A stretch of DNA of 64,000 bases from Peptostreptococcus faecalis (GCF_900240845.1 NZ_OERU01000001.1:340305-404304), one strand, 5' to 3'. Counted from the stretch's first letter, positions 40,177-50,178 are shown. The notes: generated from the sequence alone by a model not told the origin. Numbers and translations are program-made.

Positions 40177-40351
40177 ACTTCCTCCAAATATATAGTCATA
40201 TTATTTTTTAATTATTTTTTAGTTTATTTCAGCATTTTATTACTTAATATTATATAATTGCTTTAAAATCTTTTACCAATATACCCAAGCTAAACATCGC
40301 ACTTTATGATATAATATACTTTGGTTAAAATAAATTTACGCACTTTAATAC

Positions 40352-40386
40352 TGAACGTTTTATTATTATACCACATATAACGTTCA
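40352..40386 (-). promoter_or_regulatory. Candidate PurR operator around the purR promoter
   Basis: A perfect inverted repeat TGAACGTT (40352-40359) and AACGTTCA (40379-40386) flanks an extended -10 TGGTATAAT on the minus strand (TATAAT at 40370-40365), pointing at purR. The half-sites resemble the CCGAACATT core of PurBoxes. The 25-base distance between the GAAC and GTTC cores is a little longer than expected for paired PurBoxes, so the call is a candidate. Confidence 0.45.
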
Positions 40387-40430
40387 TATTGTGTCTTTAA
40401 ATCTGATTTATTACGAAAGGTGGAAAAAAA

Positions 40431-41783
40431 ATGAATGTACATTTTATCGGAATCGGCGGAATTAATATGAGTGCTCTTGCAGAAATATGTATAAATAAGG
40501 GATATAAGGTTACAGGTTCTGATATGCAAGAATCTTATTTAGTTGACCGCCTTAGATCTTTAGGAGCCACAATATATATAGGTCAAAAAAAAGAAAATAT
40601 TTCAAAGGATACTAACTTAGTTATATATACAGCAGCAATCTCTGATGACAACGAAGAATTTCTAGAAGCTAAAAATAACAATATTCTAATGATCAACAGA
40701 GCAGCTTTTCTTGGACAGATTATGAGAGAATACAAAAATTCGATAGCAGTTTCTGGTACTCATGGAAAAACTACTACTACTAGCATGTTATCTTCAATTT
40801 TTAATTATGCTGAGAAAGATCCTACCATACTAGTTGGTGGTAACCTTAGCTCTATAGGTGGAAATGTAAGAATTGGTTCATCAGAAAACTTTATTACTGA
40901 AGCATGTGAATATGTAGATAGTTTTTTGAACTTCAATCCTTTTATTTCAATTGTCTTAAATATTGAAGAAGACCACCTTGACTATTTTTCTGGAATAGAA
41001 GAAATTAAAGCTTCTTTTAATAAGTTTGGTAAATTGCTACCGGAGGACGGTTTTTTTATTATAAACGGAGATAATGAAAATACAAAAGACATCGTATATG
41101 ATGTAGATGCTACTATAATTAGATTTGGACAAAACGAAGATAATGATGCTGTAATTTCTGATATAAAATATGATGAAGATGGATTTGCAGTATTTAATTT
41201 AAAATATAATAAAGTAAACTTGGGAACTTTCAGACTTTCAGTATACGGAGTTCACAATGTCTACAATGCAACAGCTGCCATTATAGCATCGATTGTATCT
41301 GGAATAGATGTAGATACAATAAAGAGTGCAATAAAAACATATACTGGTGTTGGTAGAAGATTCGAAAAGAAGGGTAATTTTAATGGAGCCGTAGTTATAG
41401 ACGATTACGCTCACCATCCAACAGAAGTAAAAGCCGCTCTTTCAGCCGCTAAAAACTTAAAGAAAAATAAGCTTTGGGTAATATTCCAACCTCACACTTA
41501 TTCTAGAACAAAAGCTCTATTAAATGAGTTTTCAGAAGCTTTTTACTCTGCGGATAATGTGATTATAACAGATATTTACGCTGCAAGAGAAAAAGATCCT
41601 GGCGATATTAGTTCAAAGGATTTATGTGATAGATTGTACCAGAATAATGTCGATGCTAAATATATACAAACATTTGACGATATTGTAGATTATCTAAAGG
41701 ATAATGTCGGAGAAGGTGATTTAGTCATTACATGTGGTGCAGGTCCTGTAAATAAAGTCGGAGAAAAATTACTTTCAGTTTAA
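40431..41783 (+). CDS. murC: UDP-N-acetylmuramate--L-alanine ligase
   Basis: MurC adds L-alanine to UDP-MurNAc, the first amino acid of the peptidoglycan stem. The 450-residue protein has the N-terminal Rossmann domain starting [15 protein letters not shown], the ATP loop [10 protein letters not shown] (about 105-114), [12 protein letters not shown], and [14 protein letters not shown] in the C-terminal ligase domain, all MurC hallmarks. The ribosome site AAAGGTGG precedes the ATG at 40431. It is a single gene on the plus strand between divergent purR and a bidirectional terminator. Confidence 0.97.
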   Translation: MNVHFIGIGGINMSALAEICINKGYKVTGSDMQESYLVDRLRSLGATIYIGQKKENISKDTNLVIYTAAISDDNEEFLEAKNNNILMINRAAFLGQIMREYKNSIAVSGTHGKTTTTSMLSSIFNYAEKDPTILVGGNLSSIGGNVRIGSSENFITEACEYVDSFLNFNPFISIVLNIEEDHLDYFSGIEEIKASFNKFGKLLPEDGFFIINGDNENTKDIVYDVDATIIRFGQNEDNDAVISDIKYDEDGFAVFNLKYNKVNLGTFRLSVYGVHNVYNATAAIIASIVSGIDVDTIKSAIKTYTGVGRRFEKKGNFNGAVVIDDYAHHPTEVKAALSAAKNLKKNKLWVIFQPHTYSRTKALLNEFSEAFYSADNVIITDIYAAREKDPGDISSKDLCDRLYQNNVDAKYIQTFDDIVDYLKDNVGEGDLVITCGAGPVNKVGEKLLSV

Positions 41784-41786
41784 TTC

Positions 41787-41816
41787 AAAAGACACCTAAA
41801 TATTTAGGTGTCTTTT
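41787..41816. terminator. Bidirectional terminator between murC and the ksgA unit
   Basis: AAAAGACACCTA and its complement form a stem of at least 12 bp with an AT-rich tip, A-run on the left, T-run on the right. It ends murC (+) and can end the converging gene at 41840 (-). Confidence 0.9.
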
Positions 41817-41839
41817 TATTTTAAAATTTAATCTTGTAC

Positions 41840-42682
41840 TTACTTAAAAATTTTCTTTAAATACTCATATAGTTCTGGATATACTTCATAATAAGCTATA
41901 TTATCTCCACATACCACTTTTATAAAGTCTTTCCCCATAGTTTGTATTGTGATTTTCACTCCAGATTTATCAATTTTTATTGTATAGCTATCGGATTTAT
42001 TCTTTGAAAATTCTTTTTCTGGTTGTATTTTACCGACTTCTCTTTTGTAAAGAATCTTATGCATCAAATCATCTTTTTTCCATGGCCATACTCCCTTTTC
42101 TTCATTACCATGAAATATTTTTATATCTCCTAAATTCTTTTTGCTAGTTATAAAATCAAGAGAAGTATACATCATTTTTCTATAAGTAGTTTCAAAGCTT
42201 TTTTTCATGGACACAGGAACTTTGTAGTATTCAGTCTTATTTTTTTTTTTCACTCTAAAATAATTGAAATCTGTTTCAAATTCTACTTCATTGTCTGTAA
42301 CTCCCTTATTTAAAGGCTTGAATCTATCATCTATGCTTCTTATTTTGACAAACATCTCTAAATTTCTTTTGAACGATTCTAGCGAATCGCCCTCTATCTT
42401 TATGCTATCAACTTGTTCATCTGATATATATATTTTTTTACTCGATTTTAATATTTCAAAAGGACCTTTTTTTAATTCTAGGGCTTTTTTTCTTTCAATC
42501 TCTTCTTGTATAACATTTTTTTCGCTACCAGTATCCACACTCATTATATCTGCATTTGTATTATTTGCTAAATGTGCTCTGAATAGTTTAAAGGTAAGTA
42601 AATATATCATAAAAAAAGCAACTACAGACATAATAATTATTAACATTTTATTGTTTTTTTTCTTCTTATTATTGCCACTCAT
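41840..42682 (-). CDS. Membrane-anchored protein of unknown function
   Basis: I do not recognise this 280-residue protein. It has a lysine/asparagine-rich start (KKKKNNK), one membrane span (about residues 13-31) and a long charged outside part without cysteines. Short hydrophobic strands near the end (VKITIQTMG, FIKVVCGDN, IAYYEVYPELYEYLKKIF) suggest a folded C-terminal domain. It lies two bases after ksgA, so it is probably cotranscribed with rnmV and ksgA. In B. subtilis that place is held by yabG and other sporulation genes, to which it shows no visible likeness. Confidence 0.75.
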   Translation of the reverse strand: MSGNNKKKKNNKMLIIIMSVVAFFMIYLLTFKLFRAHLANNTNADIMSVDTGSEKNVIQEEIERKKALELKKGPFEILKSSKKIYISDEQVDSIKIEGDSLESFKRNLEMFVKIRSIDDRFKPLNKGVTDNEVEFETDFNYFRVKKKNKTEYYKVPVSMKKSFETTYRKMMYTSLDFITSKKNLGDIKIFHGNEEKGVWPWKKDDLMHKILYKREVGKIQPEKEFSKNKSDSYTIKIDKSGVKITIQTMGKDFIKVVCGDNIAYYEVYPELYEYLKKIFK

Positions 42683-42684
42683 TG

Positions 42685-43557
42685 CTATACCTCCCCTAAT
42701 TTTTTATTCATACAATTTGCTAAAATAGCGTACTCATCTAAGCTAAGAGTTTCTCCTCTTCTTTTTTCTTCAACTTGAGACTCTTTTAAAATTTTTCCAA
42801 TCTCCACTTTATCCAATATTCCCATACTTGTCAATGAATTTAAAAGTGTTTTTCTTCTTTGACCAAAAGCAGCTTTTACAATTTTAAAGAAAAGCTCTTC
42901 ATTGTCCGTCTTATATTTTTTTTCTGGTCTTACTCTAAGAGCTATTACTATTGAGTCCACATTTGGCTGAGGTACGAATAAATGTCTCGGTACTTTTGCC
43001 ACTATTTCCGTATCACAATGATACTGAACAGCTACAGATAGTGCCCCATAATCTTTTTTCCCTGGATTTGCATTCATTCTTTCCGCTACTTCTTTTTGAA
43101 CCATTACAACTATATCAGTTACATCTACATCTTCTTCCAAAAATCTCATGATTATTGGTGTTGTTATATAATACGGTAAATTCGCAACCAATTTAAATGG
43201 TTCTCCGTCAAAATATTTATCAGCTATTTGCTTTATATCCGCTTTCATTATATCTTCATTTACAACAGACACATTTTCTAAATCGGATAATGTTTCATCT
43301 AAGATAGGTATTAGATTTTTATCTATTTCTATTGCTACAACTTTTTTGGCTCTACTAGCTAGTTCTCTTGTTAGTGTCCCAATTCCTGGACCGACCTCAA
43401 TTATATTATCTTCACTTCCAGGGTTTGCCCCTGCAACTATTTTATCTATTATATTATCGTCTATAAGAAAGTTTTGCCCTAAAGACTTCGTAAATTTAAA
43501 TCCAAATTTCCTTACTACTTCCATTGTCTTACTATGAGACGAAAGTCTATTTCCCAT
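42685..43557 (-). CDS. ksgA: 16S rRNA dimethyladenosine transferase
   Basis: KsgA (RsmA) dimethylates the two adjacent adenosines A1518 and A1519 near the 3' end of 16S rRNA and acts as a late check in 30S assembly. The 290-residue protein has the AdoMet motif LGQNFLIDDN, IIEVGPGIGTLTREL, the acidic VVNEDIMKAD, and the catalytic NLPYYITTPI. The rnmV-ksgA order is conserved in Firmicutes. The start ATG at 43557 was chosen as the first with a suitable site. Confidence 0.97.
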   Translation of the reverse strand: MGNRLSSHSKTMEVVRKFGFKFTKSLGQNFLIDDNIIDKIVAGANPGSEDNIIEVGPGIGTLTRELASRAKKVVAIEIDKNLIPILDETLSDLENVSVVNEDIMKADIKQIADKYFDGEPFKLVANLPYYITTPIIMRFLEEDVDVTDIVVMVQKEVAERMNANPGKKDYGALSVAVQYHCDTEIVAKVPRHLFVPQPNVDSIVIALRVRPEKKYKTDNEELFFKIVKAAFGQRRKTLLNSLTSMGILDKVEIGKILKESQVEEKRRGETLSLDEYAILANCMNKKLGEV

Positions 43558-43597
43558 ATTTTTTCCTCTTTCTTTCTATAATTTTCTAAATAATTTA

Positions 43598-44152
43598 TTA
43601 AATATTTTTACCGAATTCTTCTTCATATCTTTTGAGAGCCTCTTCATATTCTTCTCTTGTAACACCGTAGTTATTTAGTCTATTTAAAAACTGTTTTGCA
43701 TTTCCATAACCGATCCCAAGAATTTTTCCTATTTCATCTCTCTTGCTTAAAGACCCTTCTACACCTACTAGCCCATTGTTGATTAAATCAAAATGAGAAA
43801 ACTCTATTCTGCTGTCAGTACTTTCTGTTCTAACTTTAGAAATTGCATCTCTAATACTTTCAGGACTAGCATTTTCCACGCCTATATCTCCATTTTTAAT
43901 GGCTTTTTCTCTAGGCAAAAATGCATGTTTACATCCTTTTACTGAATCTGATATTTTTTTTCTTATTTTTTCACCTGCAAAGTCCGGATCTGTAAGTATT
44001 ATTATTCCCCTCTTTGAGCTTGCTGTTTGTATTCGTTCCATTACCCCTTTAGGAAATCCAAATCCTCCAGTAGCAATAACTTCACAATCTAAAGCTCTCT
44101 TTACAGCCGTTATATCATCTCTTCCTTCGACTACAATCACTTCTTTTATCAT
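43598..44152 (-). CDS. rnmV: Ribonuclease M5
   Basis: RNase M5 makes the final cuts that mature 5S rRNA in low-GC Gram-positives; its substrate is encoded at 59037-59152 in this window. The 184-residue protein is a Toprim-domain nuclease with EVIVVEGRDDITAVKRAL (catalytic Glu) and the DPDFAGEKIR acidic motif. The C-terminal region (about 95-184) is typical of the family. It lies two bases after the DUF1836 gene and about 40 bases before ksgA. Confidence 0.95.
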   Translation of the reverse strand: MIKEVIVVEGRDDITAVKRALDCEVIATGGFGFPKGVMERIQTASSKRGIIILTDPDFAGEKIRKKISDSVKGCKHAFLPREKAIKNGDIGVENASPESIRDAISKVRTESTDSRIEFSHFDLINNGLVGVEGSLSKRDEIGKILGIGYGNAKQFLNRLNNYGVTREEYEEALKRYEEEFGKNI

Positions 44153-44154
44153 AT

Positions 44155-44700
44155 CTATTCCTCTTCTCTAATTATTGTTCTAGCCGCTTCTCCTAATAGA
44201 TTCGAATAGTATGATAGAATCAAAACATCCAAAAGTTTTTTTTCAGATATCGATATATCATCATTTTTTAATTCAGAAAGTATAAAATCTATCTTTGAAC
44301 TTATTTTATTGTTCATTTCGGCCTTCTTTATAAGATAACTATCATAAACAGCTTCCACTTCACTTCCATTGATATTATCTTCTACATCTATCTCAGATAT
44401 TTTATCAAATACTTTTTTTATATCAGAAAGACTCATATTTCTTTTCAATATGCAAATAATCACTATAGTCAATATATGCTCCTTGTTGTATTTCTTTTTT
44501 GAAGGAGGTTTTATTATATTTCCCTTTGCATAATTATTTACCATAGTTTTTGTAAGTCTTTGCTCATCGTCATTGTATGGAAAATATTTATCGAACAAGC
44601 TAAGAATTTGATCCATATAAATATCAATATTGGGTATATCATCTGTTTTAATATCATCTTTTTCCATTAGTTCATCAATAACTCTTTTTAAATCGTACAT
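44155..44700 (-). CDS. DUF1836 family protein
   Basis: A 181-residue helical protein, start ATG at 44700 with GGAGAATAATT in front; the frame extends further upstream without a site. The pattern fits DUF1836 (a family common in Clostridia and Lactobacillales): MVNNYAKGNIIKPPSKKKY followed by EHILTIVIICILKRNMSLSDIKKVF. That resembles a MerR-like winged helix (WYxxxGLIxPxx...YxxxxI) and suggests DNA binding, as an inference. It lies at the head of the rnmV-ksgA unit and could be its regulator. Confidence 0.8.
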   Translation of the reverse strand: MYDLKRVIDELMEKDDIKTDDIPNIDIYMDQILSLFDKYFPYNDDEQRLTKTMVNNYAKGNIIKPPSKKKYNKEHILTIVIICILKRNMSLSDIKKVFDKISEIDVEDNINGSEVEAVYDSYLIKKAEMNNKISSKIDFILSELKNDDISISEKKLLDVLILSYYSNLLGEAARTIIREEE

Positions 44701-44902
44701 AATTATTCTCCAAACTCTACTATTTATTGTTATAAACCAAGTTATAAGTAATTTACTTCCACTTGATTTCATCTTAATTTAAAACATAATTTCCATCTCT
44801 ATACATTCAGTGAATAGAGTCCACTTTTTATTATACCACCTATATAGCTTACATCAAAGGACAATTTAAGAGTAAAAAATATTCTTTTTTTTCAAAAAAA
44901 GC

Positions 44903-44931
44903 TTGATAAATATTTTCATTAGTTTTATAAT
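44903..44931 (+). promoter_or_regulatory. Promoter of the hemolysin III-family gene
   Basis: TTGATA (44903-44908), 17-bp spacer, TATAAT (44926-44931): a near-consensus sigma-A promoter. The predicted start near 44938 lies before the ATG at 44989, which rules out the upstream in-frame ATG at 44932 as the start codon. Confidence 0.72.
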
Positions 44932-44988
44932 ATGACTATAAGTAGTTTTGTAAACTATGTATTAAGTCTTAGAAAACGAGGTGTAATA

Positions 44989-45633
44989 ATGAAAGCTTTA
45001 AGAGATCCGATAAGTTCTGTCACTCACCTTATCGCAGGTGGTTTATCTGTAATAGCTCTAATTTTATTAATTGGAAAACAGCTATTGATAAGTAATTTTA
45101 ATTTGGCGTTATTTGTTTCCACTATTATTTTTGGAGTGTCTATGATGTCATTATATTTTGTGAGCGGTATATACCATGCCATAAATGAATCAAAGAAAAA
45201 AGCTATTGCTGTTATGAAAAAAGTTGATCATTCTATGATATATGTACTGATAGCAGGCTCATATTCACCATTTTGTCTTTACGTTTTACCAAAAAAAGTT
45301 GGAGTACCCGTATTTGTTGTTCTATGGGTAATAGCATTAATAGGTATAATACTTAAGATTTTTTGGATTAATATGCCTAGGATATTATCTACGGCTTTAT
45401 ATATAGCAATGGGATGGGCAGCTATATTTGTAATAAAAGACCTATATATAAATTTGGTTCCTATAGCTTTTATGCTATTGACACTCGGAGGAGTATTATA
45501 TACAATCGGTGGAGTGATTTATGCAATTAAAAAACCAAATATAAAAAATTGGAATTTCCACGATATTTTCCATATATTTATTATGCTTGGTTCACTTTGC
45601 CATTTCCTTTTAGTTTTCTTATTTTTAATATAA
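44989..45633 (+). CDS. Hemolysin III family (PAQR) membrane protein
   Basis: A 214-residue protein with seven predicted helices, the PAQR/hemolysin III topology. The signature residues are present: DPISSVTHLIAGG at the start, YFVSGIYHA, KVDHSMIYVLIAGSYSPF and a C-terminal HDIFHIFIMLGSLCHF with the zinc-site histidines. Bacterial members are linked to membrane lipid balance; the hemolysis name comes from a Bacillus cereus protein and should not be read as virulence here. GAGGTG at 44979-44984 supports the start. It is a single gene with its own promoter and terminator. Confidence 0.92.
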   Translation: MKALRDPISSVTHLIAGGLSVIALILLIGKQLLISNFNLALFVSTIIFGVSMMSLYFVSGIYHAINESKKKAIAVMKKVDHSMIYVLIAGSYSPFCLYVLPKKVGVPVFVVLWVIALIGIILKIFWINMPRILSTALYIAMGWAAIFVIKDLYINLVPIAFMLLTLGGVLYTIGGVIYAIKKPNIKNWNFHDIFHIFIMLGSLCHFLLVFLFLI

Positions 45634-45694
45634 AATAAATTGTTTACATTTTAATATATTATAAAAATATAAATTAAAAATATCTTAACAATAT

Positions 45695-45742
45695 AAAAGG
45701 TGTATCTATATGAAGTTTAAAATTCATATAGTACACCTTTTT
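45695..45742. terminator. Bidirectional terminator between the hemolysin III gene and proC
   Basis: AAAAGGTGTA...TATATGAA pairs with TTCATATA...TACACCTTTT in a long stem with one small mismatch and a TTTAAA tip. A-run on one side, T-run on the other. Confidence 0.88.
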
Positions 45743-45778
45743 ATTTTTCATTATTTTGTTTTTTTATTATTTTTTATT

Positions 45779-46585
45779 TTACTTTTTTGACATTTCTATA
45801 GATTTGTTTACGCATGCCATCTGCCCTTTTATCACAGCATTTCTAAATCCATATTTTTCCAATGCTTCTACTGCCTCTATTGTCGTCCCACTTGGTGAAC
45901 AAACCATATCTTTTAATTCACCTGGGTGCAATCCAGTTTCTAAAACCATTTTTGCTGCACCTAGTACCGCTTGTGATGCAAAAACATATGCTTGTTTTCT
46001 TGGCATTCCCGACAATACAGCTGCATCTGCCATAGATTCTATCATCATGTACACATATGCAGGAGATGAACCACTTACTCCAGTAACGGCATCCATTAAT
46101 GATTCGTCCACCAATTCAGCCTTACCTAATGACTTAAAAATATCCATTACGATTTGTTTTTCATCTTCAGATATATTTTTATTTATAGAAACTGCCGACA
46201 TAGCCTCTCCCACCATTGCTGGAGTATTTGGCATTACTTTTATAATTTTTTTATCATTTCCTACTACTGACTCAATATCTTCTATTGATATTCCAGCAGC
46301 TATTGATACAATTATTTTTTTATCATCTATAAACTCTTTTACATCTTTTATTACTTCTTTTATTACTTTAGGCTTAACAGCAAAAATTATTATATCACCT
46401 TTTTTTGCGCCTTCTTTTGAATCCAGTGTTGTCTGTACACCGTATTCATTTTTTAAGTTGTCGAGCACAGATTGATGTCTGTTTGTAGCGATTATATAGT
46501 CTGGATTTACAGTTTCTGACTTTACTAAGCCACCAATTATGGCTTTTCCCATATTTCCTGCACCTATAACACTTATTTTTTTCAT
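45779..46585 (-). CDS. proC: Pyrroline-5-carboxylate reductase
   Basis: ProC reduces pyrroline-5-carboxylate to proline with NAD(P)H. The 268-residue protein begins MKKISVIGAGNMGKAIIGG (nucleotide-binding GxGxMG) and has VMPNTPAMVGEAMSA and the substrate-site signature DAVTGVSGSSPAYVYMMIE. The ATG at 46585 has a GGAGG site. It is last in a tatD-HAD-proC series after metG. Some members of the family act in other imino acid reductions; the sequence looks standard. Confidence 0.96.
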   Translation of the reverse strand: MKKISVIGAGNMGKAIIGGLVKSETVNPDYIIATNRHQSVLDNLKNEYGVQTTLDSKEGAKKGDIIIFAVKPKVIKEVIKDVKEFIDDKKIIVSIAAGISIEDIESVVGNDKKIIKVMPNTPAMVGEAMSAVSINKNISEDEKQIVMDIFKSLGKAELVDESLMDAVTGVSGSSPAYVYMMIESMADAAVLSGMPRKQAYVFASQAVLGAAKMVLETGLHPGELKDMVCSPSGTTIEAVEALEKYGFRNAVIKGQMACVNKSIEMSKK

Positions 46586-46636
46586 AACATCCTCCATAAA
46601 ATACAATCCGATGCTTTTAGTTTTCTTTTTAATAAT

Positions 46637-47299
46637 TTAGTTATTTTCTTCTAACCAATCAATTACTTCAAATAAGTCATCGCAAATTGCTATTGTTCGT
46701 TTTTTCATTTGCTCTGTAGGCTTTTTCATGTCTACTACATTTATACACTTAAATCCGCCATTATAAGCTGCTTCTATGCCTGATGGAGAATCTTCTAAAA
46801 CTAAACATTCACCTGGTTCTAAGTTAAGCATTTGAGCTGTTTTCAGAAAAATTTCTGGATGAGGCTTAGATTTTTCTACTTCGTCTCCGTACATAAATGC
46901 ATGCATATGATCATATATATTTTCTTTTTTCAATCTTTTTTCAGCTCTAAATTTTCTAGTAGAAGTTGCCACTCCCATTTTATAACCTTTTAGCTTTAAA
47001 TATTCAATTATTTCGTATATTCCAGGCAAAGTAGGTATAGGATTCTTATCAAGTTGCTCTACCATTGCTGCAGTTTTTTCTTCTGATATTTTTCTAAAAT
47101 CGATACTTGGATCTTTGTATATACTCTCAAGACCTTCGATTACACCTTCTTTATTTCTTCCCATGACCTCTGAGTATATCTCATCATTCATTTCATGACC
47201 GTACTTCGCCATAGTTTTTCTCCAAAAATCAGATGACATACTTTCAGTGTCAAATATTACACCATCCATATCAAATATTACACCTTTTATATTAGACAT
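46637..47299 (-). CDS. HAD-superfamily phosphatase, beta-phosphoglucomutase-like
   Basis: A 220-residue HAD hydrolase with motif I DMDGVIFDTES (two catalytic Asp), motif II TSTRK, and motif III/IV with LEDSPSGIEAA. The alpha-helical cap lies after motif I. The sequence is closest in style to beta-phosphoglucomutase and sugar-phosphate phosphatases (DGVIFDTE, SPSGI), but the substrate cannot be told. It is placed eight bases after tatD. Confidence 0.9.
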   Translation of the reverse strand: MSNIKGVIFDMDGVIFDTESMSSDFWRKTMAKYGHEMNDEIYSEVMGRNKEGVIEGLESIYKDPSIDFRKISEEKTAAMVEQLDKNPIPTLPGIYEIIEYLKLKGYKMGVATSTRKFRAEKRLKKENIYDHMHAFMYGDEVEKSKPHPEIFLKTAQMLNLEPGECLVLEDSPSGIEAAYNGGFKCINVVDMKKPTEQMKKRTIAICDDLFEVIDWLEENN

Positions 47300-47306
47300 T
47301 GCATAC

Positions 47307-48077
47307 CTACCTTATTCCAAAAAACCTTTTAGCATTTTCTTTTGTAGCATTGCAAACTTCTTCATACGAAATACCTTTTTCAAGTGCAATTTTCTGAGCT
47401 ACATATTTCACCATAGAAGGATCATTTCTTTTTCCTCTGTATGGAACTGGCGTCATATATGGAGAATCTGTTTCAATAAACATCCACTCAAGTGGTGTTT
47501 CCTTTACTACGTTTACAGTTTTTTTGTTATTTTTAAAAGTCACTGTACCAGGTATTGAAATATGACACCCTAACTTAATATATTCTTTAGCCATTTCAGC
47601 AGATGCACTAAATGAATGAAGAACACATCCAGTGTGTGGTGCTTTGTATTTTTTAATAATATCAAAAGTATCCCCATGAGCATCTCTATCGTGCACTATA
47701 AATGGTAAATTCAATTCGTTTGCAAGTTCAATTTGCTTTATAAACCAGTATTTTTGTTTATCTCTAGGAGATAAATCATAGTAGTAATCTAGACCTATTT
47801 CACCTATGGCTACAACTTTATCATTAGATTTTGCAAGTATTTTTAGCTCTTCTAAATCGGATTCAGTCATATTACTTACATCATGTGGATGAACTCCTAC
47901 AGCAGAATATATAAAATCATACTTATTGGAAAGTTCTACTGCAGATCTAGATGTTTCCATGTCAGCACCTGGGTTTACAACCAAGTCTACATCTTTTTCT
48001 CTAAGGGATTTAATGAGTTCATCTCTATCCTCATCAAATCTTTCATCATTTAAATGTGCATGTGAATCAAATAGCAT
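47307..48077 (-). CDS. tatD: TatD family metal-dependent DNase
   Basis: A 256-residue TIM-barrel hydrolase with the metal ligands of the amidohydrolase type: FDSHAHLNDERFDEDR (HxH), GEIGLDYYYD (Glu), HDRDAHGDT (His) and ETDSPYM (Asp). TatD proteins act as 3'-5' exonucleases on DNA/RNA and help in quality control. It follows metG by two bases, the metG-tatD(-rnmV-ksgA) order of Firmicutes (yabD in B. subtilis). Confidence 0.95.
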   Translation of the reverse strand: MLFDSHAHLNDERFDEDRDELIKSLREKDVDLVVNPGADMETSRSAVELSNKYDFIYSAVGVHPHDVSNMTESDLEELKILAKSNDKVVAIGEIGLDYYYDLSPRDKQKYWFIKQIELANELNLPFIVHDRDAHGDTFDIIKKYKAPHTGCVLHSFSASAEMAKEYIKLGCHISIPGTVTFKNNKKTVNVVKETPLEWMFIETDSPYMTPVPYRGKRNDPSMVKYVAQKIALEKGISYEEVCNATKENAKRFFGIR

Positions 48078-48079
48078 TA

Positions 48080-50050
48080 CTATCTCACCTCAGCTCCACT
48101 TTTAGCTCCTATTGCCTGCGGTATTACTAAATCGTCACCATCATCTCCAGCAGCTAGTATCATCCCTTGCGACTCAACGCCTCTTAATTTAACTGGCTTT
48201 AAGTTGCATACTACTACTACATCCTTGCCGACCATATCTTCTGGAGAATACCACTGAGCTATTCCGGATACTATTTGTCTGATTTCAGATCCTAATTTTA
48301 TTTTTGATACTAGTAATCTATCAGCTTTAGGGTGTTTTTCACATTCAATTACTCTCCCTACTCTAAGTTCTACTTTATCAAAATCGTCTATAGTTATTGT
48401 TTCTTTATGCTCCAATTCTTTTTCCTCTTCTATCTTTTCATCATTTGTAGACTCTTGATCTACAATTCTTTCAGCAAATAAGTTTTCTAAAATACTTATT
48501 TCTTCTTCAACATCTAGTCTTGGGAATAGTAATTCTCCCTTTTGTACCTTTGTTCCACTTGCTAATAGCCCAAATTCATTGCTGCTTTCCCAATTAGTAA
48601 GTTCTTCATTGCCTGTGATTGAAAGTCTTTTAAATATTTCTTCAGAAGTATGTGGTAGTAGAGAACTGATCAATGCAGATATAAGTCTAATAGACTCACA
48701 AAGATTGTATAATACTTTGTTTAACACTTCTTTATTTTCTGGATCTTTTGCCAGTATCCAAGGTGTAGTTTCATCAATATATTTATTTGTTCTTCTAACA
48801 AATTTCCATACGCTTTCTAATGCCTCATGGAACATCAATGTATTCATATGTTCTTCAAAATCTTTCCTTGCTTCTTTATACGTTTCAATTAAGCTTTCAT
48901 CAAATTCAGTAGTCGAGTCATTTTTTTCTAATATTCCGTTGTTATATTTTTCTACCATTGAAATAGATCTGCTAACTAAGTTGCCAAGATCATTTACAAG
49001 ATCTGAATTTATTCTATTCACAAAATTTCTATGAGTGTAGCTACCATCTTGACCAAAAGAAAACTCTCTAAGCAAGAAGTATTTAAGTGCGTCAACACCA
49101 TATCTCTCTACCATTGGTCCAGGATACACTATATTTCCCTTAGATTTACTCATTTTATCATCGGCAAATAAAATCCACCCGTGTCCAAAAACTTTTTCTG
49201 GAAGAGGTAAATCTAGAGCCATCAATACTGCTGGCCATATTATTGTGTGGAATCTTACAATTTCTTTTGCAACCAACTGTACATTTGCAGGCCAATAAGT
49301 CTTATATTTTGTATCGTCTTCTCCCATATATCCTAATGCAGTAATATAGTTGCAAAGTGCATCTATCCAAACATAAATTACATGCTTTTCATCAAATGGA
49401 ACTTTTACTCCCCAGTCAAAAGAAGTTCTTGTAACAGACAAATCCTCTAGACCTGGATCTAAAAAGTTTTTTATCATTTCATTTTTTCTGCTTTCTGGCT
49501 CTACAAAGTTTCCATTTTCAAATAAATCTCTAATTCTATCTTCATATTTTGATAGCCTAAAGAAATATGATTCTTCCTTTACCAGAGTTGTTTCTCTACC
49601 ACAATCTGGGCACTTGTTTCCATCTATCATCTGAGATTCTGTCCAAAAACTTTCACAAGGGACACAATAGTTACCCTCATATTCGCCCTTATATATATCT
49701 CCCTGCTCATAAAGCTTTGTAAATATTTTTTGTATAGCTTTTTCGTGTCTAGGTTCAGTAGTTCTAATAAAATCATCATTTGATATTTCTAATTTTTTCC
49801 ATAGAGCTTTTATATCCGCAATCTGCTCGTCTAAAAATTCTATTTCTGTTTTATTAGCTTCCTGTGCTTTTTTTTGAATTTTTTCACCATGTTCATCTGT
49901 ACCTGTCAAAAATCTTACATCATATCCACAAAATCGCTTAAATCTTGCAATTGCATCCGCTGCTATTGTAGTGTAAGCATGACCAATATGAAGCTTTCCA
50001 CTCGGATAGTAAATTGGTGTTGTTACATAAAATGTTGGTTTTTTTGTCAT
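48080..50050 (-). CDS. metG: Methionyl-tRNA synthetase, with C-terminal tRNA-binding domain
   Basis: MetG charges initiator and elongator tRNA-Met. The 656-residue protein has the class I HIGH-type motif [10 protein letters not shown], a zinc knuckle [12 protein letters not shown]...KCPDCG, the KMSKS motif ([10 protein letters not shown]), the anticodon-binding helices, and a C-terminal EMAP/Trbp111-type tRNA-binding domain (about 548-656, [16 protein letters not shown]). It is preceded by a T-box leader (50136-50424) with a Met specifier, so it is switched on by uncharged tRNA-Met. Confidence 0.98.
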   Translation of the reverse strand: MTKKPTFYVTTPIYYPSGKLHIGHAYTTIAADAIARFKRFCGYDVRFLTGTDEHGEKIQKKAQEANKTEIEFLDEQIADIKALWKKLEISNDDFIRTTEPRHEKAIQKIFTKLYEQGDIYKGEYEGNYCVPCESFWTESQMIDGNKCPDCGRETTLVKEESYFFRLSKYEDRIRDLFENGNFVEPESRKNEMIKNFLDPGLEDLSVTRTSFDWGVKVPFDEKHVIYVWIDALCNYITALGYMGEDDTKYKTYWPANVQLVAKEIVRFHTIIWPAVLMALDLPLPEKVFGHGWILFADDKMSKSKGNIVYPGPMVERYGVDALKYFLLREFSFGQDGSYTHRNFVNRINSDLVNDLGNLVSRSISMVEKYNNGILEKNDSTTEFDESLIETYKEARKDFEEHMNTLMFHEALESVWKFVRRTNKYIDETTPWILAKDPENKEVLNKVLYNLCESIRLISALISSLLPHTSEEIFKRLSITGNEELTNWESSNEFGLLASGTKVQKGELLFPRLDVEEEISILENLFAERIVDQESTNDEKIEEEKELEHKETITIDDFDKVELRVGRVIECEKHPKADRLLVSKIKLGSEIRQIVSGIAQWYSPEDMVGKDVVVVCNLKPVKLRGVESQGMILAAGDDGDDLVIPQAIGAKSGAEVR

Positions 50051-50135
50051 TTAATTTTCCTCCTGTTTATTATATATAATTTAATTTTTAAAAATTTCCG
50101 TGCTGAGATGTTTTTCATTTTATTTAAAAATTTCT

Positions 50136-50178
50136 ACAAAAAAATACTCGCCCCCTATAAATACATAGGGGCGAGTAT
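50136..50178 (-). terminator. Attenuator terminator of the metG T-box
   Basis: A stem ATACTCGCCCC(C)TAT with ATAGGGGCGAGTAT (50144-50178, one bulged base) followed on the minus strand by a run of seven Ts. It lies just after the T-box motif, so its formation competes with the antiterminator. Confidence 0.9.

Noticed and set aside
44932..44988. Upstream ATG for the hemolysin III-family gene
   Set aside because: It overlaps the end of the -10 promoter element and has no ribosome site; the ATG at 44989 has both leader and GAGGTG.
45756..46475. 239-codon plus-strand frame
   Set aside because: It is antisense to proC, which has clear motifs, and is low in complexity (Ser, Ile, Phe rich).
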